From NCBI RefSeq assembly GCF_009870125.1, contig NC_046681.1, positions 25,690,001-25,754,000 of the forward strand: a stretch of DNA of 64,000 nt. The letters are read 5' to 3'. The translations under genes and the position numbers were made by a program. Positions 39,301 to 51,151 of this stretch are shown one piece after another. The notes under the pieces are model-generated. The model searched no databases. It was not told where the DNA came from and saw nothing but the letters and a program-made list of their open reading frames with translations. The stretch's first letter is position 1. Each line of letters opens with the position of its first letter. The DNA comes from Drosophila pseudoobscura. Its lineage: Eukaryota; Arthropoda; Insecta; Diptera; Drosophilidae.

Positions 39301-41338
39301 GTAGGATATGTAGGAAACCAAAGAAGATTACGAAAATCACGATCCGTACTCAATTTGGTGCCGATATCTGGACTTTCCTTGAGGCCACAGCTACCTGATT
39401 TGTTCCCGATATCCGTACCGAATTCCAAATTGTACGCGATTTCCATAAGTATTTTGATTCCGATATCAGTTGGGCTTCCTTTCAGCGCTTTCAACCTTCT
39501 TCACACAATTTGTGAACCCCCTGAAAGGGTATAAGTTCGTGGCAGGCCTCACTGATGAGCCTGAGGGGGGGGCGGCGGGCATAACCATCCCATTGGGAAC
39601 TCAAATTAGTGCACAACAAAAATTTATTAATTGAATCATAATTTACGAGCACAGGCCCCAGAACGGGGGGACAGACAACCAATCTTTATTAATGCAAAAT
39701 ATCTGAAATATGGGCATAAAAAACTCAATATTAAAACTAATAATGCAAATATTTTTGAAATTCATTTAATTGATTGCAATTTATGTGCGAGGAAATATGC
39801 ACGGACTGCATTCATTAATCATGTGTCAGTGGAGTGAAAAAAGACTAATGCAAATGCAGCAGATTTTGTCTATAAATGGAAAGGTATCAGGTCTAAAATT
39901 ATTATTCAAATTTCCGTAGAACCTCTAAGGAAAACTCATTCGGAATGCAAAGAAAGCAACAAGTAAGAAATACATATTTGTACCGAATTTTTAAATTATA
40001 AACAGAAACAAAAAACATTTTTTAATAGAGATGGAAACATTGTTGAAGTTGTTGCCTTTGGAGCCTGTTCCAGAACCGAATTTCATCAACAAATGGACAT
40101 CAATAAAGGAGGGACTCTCCTAAGACTCTCCCCTGCCTAGGACTACTAGACAAAGAATAATATTTCCCTGTAGCGATTGAAACTTGGAACCCACAAGAAC
40201 AGACTCTAATCCAAAAATTCGATGTTATCAATAAAAGAAGGGCATCTTCTCAGGTCTAAGAGAAAGACCCAAAGAATAATACTACTATGTAACAACCTAA
40301 ATAATGGATGCAATAAAGATCTTTATAATTTTATTAATATACAATTCAATAAATAAATTGAAACAGGTATGTAATGGTGGCGATGAGGAGATCAATGAGG
40401 AGAACGATGACACAAAGATGAAAATTAAACTGAATAATTATGAGCATATACATTTTAAGCCAACCATTACTGCTTGTTGTTGCATTGTTTCGGGTAAATT
40501 CTTACCCCAAAAAATTTCAAATTAATTTAATTTAAAATTAGAAACCTACTTTTATCCTTTATTCAAAGTCATTCCTTGTCACTGTCGCTCGATGTAAATA
40601 GTCAACCCGCTGACGGCCTGATTTAATTGCGCTCATCGCTCATCTGCAAAGCTAGCGTGTAGATACAAATGTATCTCGTACAAGACATGCAAGAATATTA
40701 ACAAATTGGTGTGCCATCGCATCCACATCGCATCCATCCCGGCTGTCAATTTGTCGCATCAACGGATAAAGAGGCAGGCAAAAAAGGCAGGCTAGGGAAC
40801 CGCACAAGGAGGAGCTCCTCCAGATGGAGGATAGGATGCCGGCAAGATGACTGTCAATACAATTGCCGAGTAATTGAATGGGGAAAATGTCGGGCGAGGA
40901 ATTGCTGATGACTGGCTGGATTGGCTGGGTGTCTGAGTGTCAGCTCCGAATGCGATCAGAGAGACAGCTAAACCGAGAACCCCACACTCGGGCGTTGACA
41001 GGGATACGAGTACGCGTACGAGTACTCAAACAATTTGGCAATTGCTGAAATAATTTCCAGCCGGCACTCGCCCCCCCTCCCCCCAGAAATGTTTGTTAAC
41101 TGCCAAATCAATCTGCGCCAATCGATGCTCGACACAAAAACGCATCGTTCGCCTATTAAAAACCAATTTAATTTACTGGATGGAGCCGGGGTACGACGAC
41201 TGGGCGGGGGGGGATGGTAGCTGGAGCTGGAGGTGGAGCTGAGAAGTATTGAACACATTTTCAGCAACCACGAAATTTGATCAGAGATAAATTCCAATTA
41301 TTAAAATCGAATTTGCACAGAAAGTCAGGGAACACACT

Positions 41339-41359
41339 CACACACACACACACACACAC
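41339..41359. repeat. (CA)n microsatellite
   Basis: About ten uninterrupted CA dinucleotides. Confidence 0.9.
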
Positions 41360-44300
41360 GCGCAAGCACGCACACTAGCAGAAGGACTTTTGTAGTTGCA
41401 CGCAACATGCAATGGGCGTGGCATAGAGGGCATTTGGAAGGCATTGCAACATTTTATCAAATTCTAATTATGCAAAATAGAAGGGAAAAAAGCAATTAAG
41501 CCGAATGTCCCAAAACTGTTGCAAATTATCAGATCTCTGTGGGGGATACATTGGGTCGGGGAGGCAGTCGCCCCCCTTTCTTGATTCCTTTTCCAATTAG
41601 AAATGGCTCTTAGCATGGGAGTGGACTGGAGGTACATTTGATTAACAAAATCACTATAGAAACATGTCAGTTTTTCTATCCCAAACCCTTCCACTGAAAG
41701 GTGTAGGGAGGGCACTGATAAGACTACCTTTTCCTCTGTGTTTTTTTTGCGATTTGTTCTTCCCCGGACCACTGTTGTAGCATAGGGTTCATTTGATCAA
41801 TAAATGTGCTGTAAAATGACTCTGTTTCTGCTTCAACAAATTGTCAAATCTACAAATCAACAATCACTAAATCTATGCTGGGGTCTGTTCTACGTGGCTC
41901 TTGGGGGGAGGTTTACATATGCATATGTAATAGACTGTTAACGCATCATAAAATTGCACTTTAAACAATCGAATTCGCGAACAGGGAAAACAAAAAGAGA
42001 GAGAGGGAAAAACAAAACCAGGAAGAGTGTCCACAACAGCGATAGCATAAAGAATAAATTGTGAATAAATAAATTGTATCGCAAGGCGAATTGTTGTCCT
42101 GTCCTTTGCTTTTGTTTTACATTTTCTGCACCATACGAGTAGTCGTGCATTCGCATTTGGTAATCGACAGAGAAAAAGTATGGCAAATGGTGGGGAAATA
42201 AATAAAATGTGTGAATTATAAGCAAACAGTGGAAGAGGCACGAACATATGTACACATTTATGCAACAGAGCTATCATATCACATGATTATCTGTTGGGCA
42301 TGAATTTTAAACGACTACCAGGTACTCTGTAAGAAGAATATGAAGAACCCCCAATTTCAATAATCGCAAATGAATTTCCCAAAATAGATCCTTGATGGTA
42401 GATTTCCTTAAGCTGATAAATCATCAAAGAATACCTTAAGGACCTTTAGCTGGTGGTACTTTTAATCCAAAAACTATACTTTCATATTGTTATATTTGTT
42501 CTCTGGCCTAATGTAACCAGAAGCTCACTTAATCCTGCCTGCACACAATTTAACTCCTGGAGAATGTGAAAAAATTCGCTGCATATTCAGGGGCGCCGAT
42601 CGCTGCTTCGTTCGGTTGCATAAATGTGTGTATATTCTTTAATATTTCTGAATAAATGATGAAAGAAGTAATAACAAAGTGTATAAAAACAAATATAAAT
42701 AATGCATAAATACTCGCACAATGACGAGCAGCCAGCCAGACATAAAGACGCGACCCATTAACGTAAATGTTCTCTCTTTCACTCGGGCCCTGTGTATCAC
42801 TCTCGTGTGTTGTTTGTTTTTTAAGCTTTGGCACGTTGTCATGAAAAATGCATGCCTCATATTTACACGAAAGGCATTAATTTTGCAATTTCACTTCCGT
42901 TTCATTGCCATACACGAGCACACATCGCTATATGTGTTATATTCCTGCTTATTCTTTTATTTGTTGTGAGCTAAACGGTGTAAAATTGAAAAATGTTTCC
43001 CCATAAATATGCGGCAGATGAGATGGAGTCATATTCGCTGACATCTACAAGTGAGTGCTAACTCGGGGCAGATAAATTGTGGATAATTTTCTGACCAGGG
43101 CCATTTATAGAACGAATCGATAGCATGATTATCAAATGGGTAAAATTGTCCATGAAGAGTTTCTGGAGAGAAAACCTAGACCTAGACCGACTCGAATCGC
43201 AATGGTATTGGGACTCCCTGCTTAATCTTCGAGCAGAAGAGTACATTTTAATCGATTTCAAACAATTACTTAATGCTTAAATAAACAAATCTAAGGAAGA
43301 CCTCCCCAACTATTCTGTTTGTTATGAAAAAATTGCACAAATTTCCATTTATTCAATACTCGTAGAGCGAAACATAAATACTTATTTATAAATGCCAAAT
43401 CCCCATTGAACGCATCAAAGGCAGAATGCCAAATATTTTCATAATTAATCACATTGATTTACGCATTTTGCGTGATTTTCCTATATTTTATGGCTGTTTT
43501 TATTATTTTCTCACTGAGCCCATAAATCAGGGGCAAAAGCTGCAACTGCAACCAGTTCCGTTCCTGTTTAGGGGGCCATCCTGCCGCTTAAGCGGCACAA
43601 TGGACAATTTCAATTATTTCTGAACGCTAATTAGTCTCGAAACTAGAGCCATTATGATTATTATTTCTCCTTTGCCATTTACACGGAAAAAAATTGAATA
43701 AAATCAATTAAGCGGGCCAGCGAACAGCATGGAAAATAATCTCGCCATGAGGACAATGGCGATAATGATGATGGTGCTGATTCCGATGCCGATAATTGTG
43801 ATGGATATTTTATGTGACACTACTGACAGGCTGTGCCAGAGGCCGACTGAGGCCGACCTCAGTGCAGCGGATGACATTTTTGATGCTGCTTTGTTTCCGT
43901 TTCCGTTGAGCCCGGCATGACATCTGCGAATCGGCTGTGTTTCGCTGGCCCCCAGCAGGAAGCATTAATTCAATTGCTGTGACACTTTTAGGAATATGTA
44001 TCTATTTATCAATCCACACAAAAACGAAATCACTGTGTGGAGCATTTGCACAGAATATACCACATATTCTCTATACGTTTTGGCGCACTAGTTTTTTGAA
44101 ACATTTCTTTCCAATGCACTTAGGACGATCGCAAGCCCGAAACTGATTGAAGCGCAGCGAATTTCATGCCACAGCGCCTAAAGCAGGGTCATATGACGAG
44201 CATGTACAGGCATAGGAATTCCCCTTCCATATGCCAATTATGTTGCCCCAATATTATGTCTTGGACACACTTGAATGGTTCCCGCAACTGCAAAAGAACA

Positions 44301-44641
44301 ACTACTGTCTGGGCTTACTTGCAACCCGAACAAGTTCTGGGTGTGTGTTCGATACCAATTGGGGTATTATGATGAATTCCACATACACCATTGCCGCTGT
44401 ACATAAATGGGCAACTTTTAAAATTTAAGTCGAATACATTTTATTCCTAAAAATAACAGATAAAAAACCATGTGTCCACAAAGTTGTATACAAATCTGTA
44501 CGAATTACACAGAAATCACGGAACGGTTTTTTGTCCAATGATACGATTATGTTAATTGTTTAATTATCTTTTTTTTAAAACATGAATGAAATTAGTTTAA
44601 AAATTCCATTTTTCGTGCGTCGATTTCGATTTTTTGTCACA

Positions 44642-44791
44642 GTTGACGTGCTGCCAGACCAGACGAGTTCGTACCCATAGCTCCAGATCATGGCAATAGA
44701 GAGCGTCCTGGTCGCAGTTGAAGTGTTGCCAGACCAGACGAGCTCGTACCCGTAGTTCCAGATCAATCCAATAGAGTGCGTATTGGTCTCA
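44642..44791 (-). repeat. Two-copy 75-bp tandem repeat inside an open frame
   Basis: Two adjacent 75-bp units (44,642-44,716 and 44,717-44,791) differ at about a dozen positions but keep length exactly, so a minus-strand frame of 99 codons (44,874 down to 44,575) carries a 25-residue repeat. The cores are SIGLIWNYGYELVWSGNTST and SIAMIWSYGYELVWSGSTST. The core I-W-x-Y-G-x-E-L-x-W loosely resembles the IWTYGxxLWG region at the end of jockey-clade non-LTR reverse transcriptases, so this may be a diverged retrotransposon scrap that duplicated. It could also be a small unknown ORF. The upstream part of the frame (SRSSPPANTVGS) is unremarkable. It lies about 0.45 kb upstream of the Sirup start. 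Confidence 0.5.
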
Positions 44792-45035
44792 CTTATGGGA
44801 ACACTGCCTACAGTATTTGCCGGCGGCGAGCTTCTTGATCTTTTTTGTTTAAGCCGAATTTCAGACACAATCAAAAAAAGGGAGTCCCTTAAATAATTCA
44901 GTCATATAGAAAATGTATTCATCAATGACCTTAAATTATGTGGGCAGAGCTAAGGGTTCTATATAGCCAGCAATATTCAACGGAATATCAAAATCGAGGA
45001 ATATGTATATTAGAACATGATTTCGTCAGTATATT

Positions 45036-45160
45036 TACGGTATGTTTTTGGTATTTTCTGAGGATCAGACCGTATATCGTTAAATCCGCGGTCACACTGA
45101 CGGGCGCGCAAAATAATAATAAAAAAAATAAAAACAAGCCGAGGCAGCGACTATAAAAGC
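45036..45160 (+). promoter_or_regulatory. Sirup promoter: motif 6, motif 1 and TATA-like box
   Basis: Three core elements lie in order upstream of the Sirup start codon. TTTGGTATTTTC (45,047-45,058) matches Ohler motif 6 except at the last base. CGGTCACACTG (45,089-45,099) is a perfect motif 1, the M1BP site of fly housekeeping genes. CTATAAAAG (45,151-45,159) resembles a TATA box. Motif 1 and motif 6 normally act together at broad housekeeping promoters, so the TATA-like box may be incidental or may serve a second start site. Confidence 0.65.
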
Positions 45161-45325
45161 CAACCGCCACATCCGAGAGCATCGCAAAAACAAACGCGCA
45201 CACCCGAGTAACAACACACAACACAACCAGCTGTGTGAGATAAAAGTTCCGTAAAAATAGTTAAAGTCGAGAGAATTGCCGGCATTTCTTGCATAACAAG
45301 AGCAACTGAACAGAATAGAATCAAC

Positions 45326-45742
45326 ATGCAATCCATGGCCAAACAATCCATGCGCGCCCTGCCGCAGGTGGGCAAGCAAGGTGTGTGTCTAATCCTCCGC
45401 GAGTTTTAGCCTAAATAATCATCTCCATTTACCAAATTAGTGAGCTACCTGTCGACGAGCAGCGCCTGGCGTGCAACAGTTGGTGGCAACGATTTGGTCG
45501 TTGATGTCTCCGAGCCGAAGACACGGACCGAGAAGCTGATGGCCTTCCAGAAGAAGCTGCGTGCCAAGACGCCGCTGGGGAAATTAGACGAGTTCTCTCG
45601 CCATCCCTACCAGGAGAAGGAGCCCCTAAAGCAGTGGCCCAATCAAACGAATCCTTACACAGGCGAGGTCGGCGGTCCCGCCGGTCCGGAGCCAACACGC
45701 TATGGCGATTGGGAGCGCAAAGGTCGCGTCTCCGATTTCTAG
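45326..45742 (+). CDS. Sirup: Succinate dehydrogenase assembly factor 4 (Sirup)
   Basis: SDHAF4 is a small mitochondrial-matrix chaperone that binds the flavinated SdhA subunit during complex II assembly and limits reactive oxygen from free SdhA. The gene has two coding exons: 45,326-45,380 and 45,441-45,742. They are joined across a 60-bp intron (GTGTGTGTC to CAAATTAG) in the frame CAA-G|TG-AGC, giving 118 aa. The N-terminus is Arg/Lys- and Ser-rich without acidic residues ([18 protein letters not shown]), as in a mitochondrial presequence. The C-terminus has the family hallmark [18 protein letters not shown] ending RVSDF. The length is usual for the family. The downstream neighbour Wwox is convergent, with the two stop codons only about 160 bp apart, so the 3' UTRs probably meet or overlap. 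The D. melanogaster counterpart is Sirup (CG7224). Confidence 0.93.
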
Positions 45743-45903
45743 TCCCCCCAAAAGTTCCTTTAGCTAGCACTTAGGCTGTTATTTAAAAATTACAATTAAG
45801 AGACAAAGCAAATCACGTATACTCGACGCTTAATATTATGGTTTAGTATATAAAGTATAAATATAAAAATTTTACAAAGAACACAACATTTGTTTGGTGT
45901 AAT

Positions 45904-48900
45904 TTAATGGTCCTCCAGCAGTTCGGATACCAGGTGCTCGCTGAGGTGCCACAGTTGCTGCTGCAGTGCAGCACTCTTGGAGAGCTTGCTGGGCTCACAG
46001 AAGTAGCAGTTGTTAAAGTATAGTCCCGACAATCCTGTCAGCTCGTTGGCTGTGGCACAGTAGATGCTGGTGGCAGCAGCTTGTTGCTGTCAGAGAGAGT
46101 ACTCTTATAAGTGATAGTCAATTAAATTAAATGCGTGTCTCTTTTTCTCACCAGGGACTTGGTAAAGGGTCTCACGATGGCAAACAGCCATCGATAGAAC
46201 CAATAATTACGCGACAATTCCGTGGAGACCATATTCCCAGGATGCACGGAGAACACAGAGATTCCGCGTTGCTTCCAGCGCTTCAGGTAGGTACAGAAGA
46301 TAAGAGTTCAATTAGTGACCTAATTCTTGGTGCCAAATTTGGTCATGACTCACTTGAGCCAGTTCCTGGGCGAAAAGTACGTTGCACAGCTTTGCATTGT
46401 TGTAGGCCATCATGCTCCAGTATTTCTCCGCTGGGGGGGATACATGATGAATGGCCAGGTTGTCCACAGGCAGATTGGCGAACCTGAATACAAGCGATGG
46501 AAAATAAAGGATTGTTCATTTTTAAGACGCATTTGCTGGTTAGCCCAGTTCTTCCAATTTGAGTTAGTACGTATGGATCAGCATATATTATTCATCCAGC
46601 CGAACCCAGTGGACTTTGCCCCCCGTCAACGCCAATCGCCAAACGAGTCTTGATTGGCATTGTCGTTGTTCTTGTGTATTGCCGGCGCTTAACGCTCGTT
46701 ATTAATGAGATGCATCAAGTCAGAATCAACAAACAGTACAGCCACAAAGTACAGGTCATTGACAATGACTAAGCCCTCTCCTACGTACACACATATGTAC
46801 ATACATATATTTATCTTGAATGCCCCCAACAATGGGCTACAACAAGTGGCTAGTGAAACAAAGCCCAGACATTAAACTGAGTCCCACAAGGACTGTCAGA
46901 AGTGTCTTCTGAGAGTCTGTTCAGAGGGGCTTCATCAATGGAGAGGGAGCTCCTTTTCGTGTAGCGCATGCTCAGGGCGCATAGAGCCGCCTCCAACATG
47001 AAAGTTTGATTCGCGCACATTCTGGACTTTGGATTTGTTTTCATTTTTCAAATGCCCGCGCATTTTCAATGCGCTCTCGGCTTGGGGCCACAGCCCACAG
47101 AACGAAACAGAACAGAACGGTCAATGTAAAAATAACGTCGCAAAAATCTATGCAAATTTGTATTTATTTATGCATACATTTGCTGCTTTCTAGATAAATG
47201 GAACTTGCTGTTGGGCTGGCTGTTGTTCGGGTTTGTGGGAGTTATTTGTTGTTGTTGGTTTGTGTTTGAGTTGCGGTAGGTACAGGCCGAAACGAGCATA
47301 CGTGTTGTTTATGGCACTTGTACTTGTACGGAGTGGATCATATTTGAACAGCTTAGCATTCATTTGAGCAATTAATAACAAATAGTAATTGCATTAGCTA
47401 AATGCATTAAAGATTTCTGCATAATGATGTGAAAATCTTTTCAATTGTGCAAACAAAAAAATCTGTTCATTTCACAGGGATCTTTAATCATTATGGAGTG
47501 TTGTTTGCCTTCAAAATTTTTCGAAAATGTTTATCAGTTAGCACCCATTTGCTTCGCTTTTGACCCCAATAGGAACTGGGTATAATTCATCAAATCTTGG
47601 CCGAGCATTTTGTGGCATACATGACTATCAGCAAGTACACCGCATGGCGCACGCGACTTTTTGTTGCACGCCAGACCCGGCCTGGAAAGATACATACTCG
47701 AAACGAGAAGCCAAAAATGTAGTACGTGAGCAGAGCAACGCGCACAGTCAGCACATCAGCAGCAGCAGAGGCAGCCGCAGAGGCAGCAGCAGCGGCAAAA
47801 AAAAGAAACCACCTCCAATACTCGTAACAAACTCCCCTCTCCATTCAATTGCGTTTTGTGCTTCCTCCACTCGATTCACGCGAGTCTTCCATCATTTTTA
47901 TATGTGTGACTCTGGGCACAGTGGATCAAGAGATGATGGAAACTAACTAACTTCCTATTAAGGTGCAGTAAAAGTGCTATGACTTAACTGAAACCCATCG
48001 ACTATATCAACTGATCTTTATTTCTTTTATAAATTTAAATAAATTAAGAAACGGCATTCTCTTATGAAAGAGTTATATATGATGTTCTGGCTATGAAAAA
48101 GACATTTCACAGAATTGGAATCCTACAGGTTTCTTATAAACTCGACTTGGGGATGTTAACGGTTAAGAAGTTTGACTATAATTACTTATATCCGTTTGCT
48201 ATATTTTTCACACCGGCCAGTAGGATTATGTGGTAGATCCCTTGGATCCCTTTTAATGGTGGATATTAATTTCCAAATTGACCCAACTGTTGAGATTTTC
48301 TAGAGAGTTCTATAGAGTGCTCCGATTTTTCCTAATCCATTTCACAGCATCAATAGCTGCCTATCTCTAAAAGTGATATTTCCCTGAGAGATGTCCATTT
48401 GAATGTCTTACTCAAAATTAATGGATTTTTTCTTTAGCATTTCTTTACGACCCTCTGTATTTAATATACAAACTACATCCCACTGTGCTTACATCTGCAC
48501 GTGAGGGTTGCGCCCTGCCTCTACATGTGGGGTTTCGATAATGTAATCAAAGCTGTGGCGTTGTTGTTTTGATAGCAGAGTGGTTGATTCTGGTTTATCT
48601 GAAATTACGAATACGAATTGTGCGCAGCTCTGGATCGCCGTTGGATGGTAGATCGAAGTTCAATTGCGTTTCGCCTTGAAACGAGACCAAACAGAGCTTC
48701 AATCGTAGACAAACACAAAAGAGTCGAGGCAGATGGAGTGACGCCACAAGATTAAACATTTTTTGGAAACCTACACTAGCCCACACGGCATAGCTGCGAA
48801 ATGAGTATGCAGGCGAAATTATTTATTTTTGGCTCGCACTATGAATAGTTTGGCCCCAAAGCGAAAAGAAACCGGTCGGGTCCAAAGTCCACATTGCGGA

Positions 48901-50669
48901 GGGGCATAAAAGTGCAATCAACTCGCAAATAAAATAAATAAATGAAGACATGTAGGAGCGCCATAAGCGATGGTGACGACCACCAAATACCTCGCTACTC
49001 TAGTAAGATCTCTGAGATCTATAACAACGATTAAGCTCAAGCCATCAAACCTATGTATTCTAAAGAACTTTTCAAATGCCAAACATTTACATTTCTCTCG
49101 AGTCCTTCCGTTTTATAGCCCCATATGGGATCTATTTTCAGAAACATGTTTCAAAATAAACAAAAATGCAGACAGGTCTACATATTGTGGACTGTGCAGA
49201 TAAAACGAGCGATTAGCAGTGATTAGCTGACGCTGACCCAAAAACGAAATACAACAGACTTTGGTCATTGATAAGATTCGCCAATCGATCGATTGTGGGT
49301 ATGGGGGATCGCAAAACGCTGCCTTCAGTTCCTGTTGCAAAGACCATGATGAATATACCTCATACTCTCCGAATACCGGTTGCAAAAGTGTCAAATGCTT
49401 GCCGCACAAAAGGAAAATATGGAACTTGAATGGGATTTACACTGAAGGCAGCGTAAGTGATCCCAGTTCAACATGACACTACAACGTAAAACACGTACAT
49501 ATGTATTCTGAAAGATGTTTTGAAAGGGAGTGGAGTACCTATTGTTAATGGTAAGATGGTATCAAATTCGGTTTACCTTCGAATTCGATAATTCAGATAT
49601 AGATTCACCTTAAAGGAAACTTCACCTTATCAATGAAAATGCAGTTGTCGGCATTCTTTTCATATCAATTGTTTAGTTTGCATTTGAGGCCTTATCGTAT
49701 ATCAACAGTCTGACAATTGTTCCATTAACTAACAAAACCCCGCATCATATTTCAAATAAATAAATACCTGTGCGACTCAGATGACAGAACCACAATCCTC
49801 GTCTTGTAATCAAACAACGTCTCCAGTTGCATAGTCAAGTAGAAATGGGACAGATGCGATACTTGGAATGTGGTCTCCAGACCATCCACGGTCGTCGAAT
49901 AGGGTAAGGCGAAAACGCCCGCGTTCAAGATGAGGTAATCAATGTGGCTGGAAAATACATGAATTTGTATATTTTTTATACTAGTAAACCTAATTGGTAG
50001 GCACTCACCTCACACTCTCCTTGATCTCCCGCACAAACTGCCGGACAGCACGCAACGAACTCAAATCGAGGGCCACAAAACGGCAGCGGGCCCGAGCCGA
50101 GGGTCGTTCCTGGGCAATCCGGTCGATGGCAGCTTCTGCGCTGGCCCGACTACGACAGGCGAATATGATCTCACAGCCATGTTGAGTCAGAGAGCGAGCA
50201 GTCTCAAACCCAATGCCGCAATTCGCTCCGGTTATCAGAGCAATTCGTCCATGCAGATCCTTGCCATGGAGCACCTGTAGTGCTGTGCTGCAGGAATCAA
50301 ATCTCTGCCGCACCTGGGCCACATTCTGAGTGGGCTCTTCCACAGCGAAGGCTAGTCGGGGATCCACATTGCTACGCTGCTGGGTTTCTTTGTTCAGGAA
50401 TATAAATTTCTTGAGCTGCTCGTCATAGTACTTTTCCCAGCCAATCGGCAGTTCCCCAGTAATTCGTTTGGACCGGCCAGTTCTTGGATGTGTCCACTGA
50501 GAGGTTTTGTTTTGCTGGCTGAAGAGATAAAAATCCATTTATCAGCTACGTTTTGCGATTGAGCTTGACCTTTATACTTCACATAGCAGACGGTGCCGTC
50601 GTCTGTGGCGCGCTCTTCCCAGCCGGGGGGCAGCTCATCCTCACTGTCTGTATCCGGTAAGGACATCAT
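45904..50669 (-). CDS. Wwox: WW domain-containing oxidoreductase
   Basis: WWOX is a tumour-suppressor-family protein that couples WW domains (binding PPxY partners) to a short-chain dehydrogenase fold; in flies it is linked to metabolism and reactive oxygen. Six coding exons: 50669-50578, 50518-50009, 49947-49768, 46483-46354, 46280-46152 and 46086-45904, all with GT-AG junctions. Together they give 1224 nt, or 407 aa, close to the usual 409-414. WW1 has W17 and W39 (QWTHP). WW2 keeps its first Trp (W58) but has Asn where the second would be (QQRSNVDP), as in other WWOX WW2 domains, which are atypical. The SDR part has the cofactor motif TGANCGIG (127-134), NAG (209-211), the SSES segment and the catalytic YNNAK (Y288-K292). 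I chose the ATG at 50,669 (MMSLPDTDSEDE); an upstream in-frame ATG at 50,714 lies in probable leader. A 3.3-kb fourth-boundary intron (46,484-49,767) is the only large one. Confidence 0.95.
46484..49767 (-). other. Large Wwox intron
   Basis: This 3.3-kb intron lies between the exon ending in ...SSESHR and the one starting FANLPVDNLA. I see no secure nested gene. A minus-strand frame at 47,187-47,360 (MNAKLFKYDPLRTSTS, with a Q/P-rich tail) and a plus frame at 47,560-47,946 are open but unsupported. An AGCAGC/GGCAGC-rich patch (47,756-47,800) explains part of the latter. Confidence 0.75.
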
Positions 50670-50743
50670 TTTTGCACGTTCTAAGCCTGGAAATTCGAAA
50701 AAAAACAAATCCAAAACAAAGCCAACAAGTCACCTGTTTTGAC

Positions 50744-50895
50744 CAGTGTAACCGCGGATTTATCGTTAAAATTTACTGGCCGACCCTCAGAAATATACTA
50801 AAATATACCGTCTCATTTAAAAAATATACCGTCGCTTCAATTTTGACCTTAAAAAATACCGAAAAGTATCAAAAATACCGTAAATGGTCACCCTG
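50744..50895 (-). promoter_or_regulatory. Wwox promoter: motif-1-like box and five-box motif 6 array
   Basis: Reading toward Wwox on the minus strand, five motif-6-like boxes (KTYRGTATWTTT, here as its reverse complement AAAWATACYRAM) lie at 50,791-50,802 and 50,852-50,863 (both perfect), and at about 50,801, 50,822 and 50,871 (one mismatch each). They are followed by CGGTTACACTG (50,754-50,744), a motif 1 with one mismatch, about 75 bp before the ATG. A motif-1-like TGGTCACCCTG in the opposite orientation lies at 50,885-50,895, so weak divergent transcription is possible. Confidence 0.6.
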
Positions 50896-50934
50896 GTTGT
50901 GGCTCTAATGTGCAGTGCCACCTGGGCACCAATT

Positions 50935-50942
50935 CATCGATA
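50935..50942. promoter_or_regulatory. DRE-like site
   Basis: CATCGATA matches the DRE consensus TATCGATA at seven of eight bases. A second TATCGA half-site follows at 50,947-50,952. DREF binding is common at fly housekeeping promoters and fits the motif 1/6 promoter of Wwox about 200 bp away. Confidence 0.45.
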
Positions 50943-51064
50943 TAAATATCGACTGGAGCAAACCCGAACTTTGGCGGTATAAATGCGAATTTGAAATAAA
51001 ATTCAAAACTCAAACTCAGAAAAGAAGAAAGAGCCATCGGTTTTTTGTACACTATTTCACTTAG

Positions 51065-51070
51065 TTTATT
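51065..51070 (-). terminator. Poly(A) signal for Spn28Dc
   Basis: AATAAA on the minus strand, 82 nt beyond the serpin stop codon. It is the only canonical signal in the short gap before Wwox. Confidence 0.6.
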
Positions 51071-51151
51071 ATCATATTAAATTGCTTCTTAAATGCCTAA
51101 CTAAAAAGTCAACGATCTTACATACTAAATCCTAGACATTCGAAACGAAAC

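Larger units (their letters stand above)
34150..44574. other. Non-coding stretch
   Basis: No coding exon could be supported. Open frames such as 37,846-38,244 (minus) and 39,105-39,494 (minus) lack start, splice and composition support. It contains TGATG (34,976), CT (35,070), AC (38,728) and CA (41,339) microsatellites and one G16 run. AT-rich, repeat-poor blocks with ATTAAT/TAATTA cores, as at 43,390-43,720, could be enhancers. Confidence 0.5.

Noticed and set aside
47560-47946. 128-codon frame in the large Wwox intron
   Set aside because: Part of it is an AGCAGC/GGCAGC repeat. No ATG in good context, no splice or domain evidence.
49261-49476. Frame with CCKDHDEY, recalling the CCxxHD site of secreted phospholipase A2
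   Set aside because: No ATG start, the Cys expected after HD is missing, spacing from the upstream CGYGG is wrong, and it lies in a Wwox intron. Chance match.
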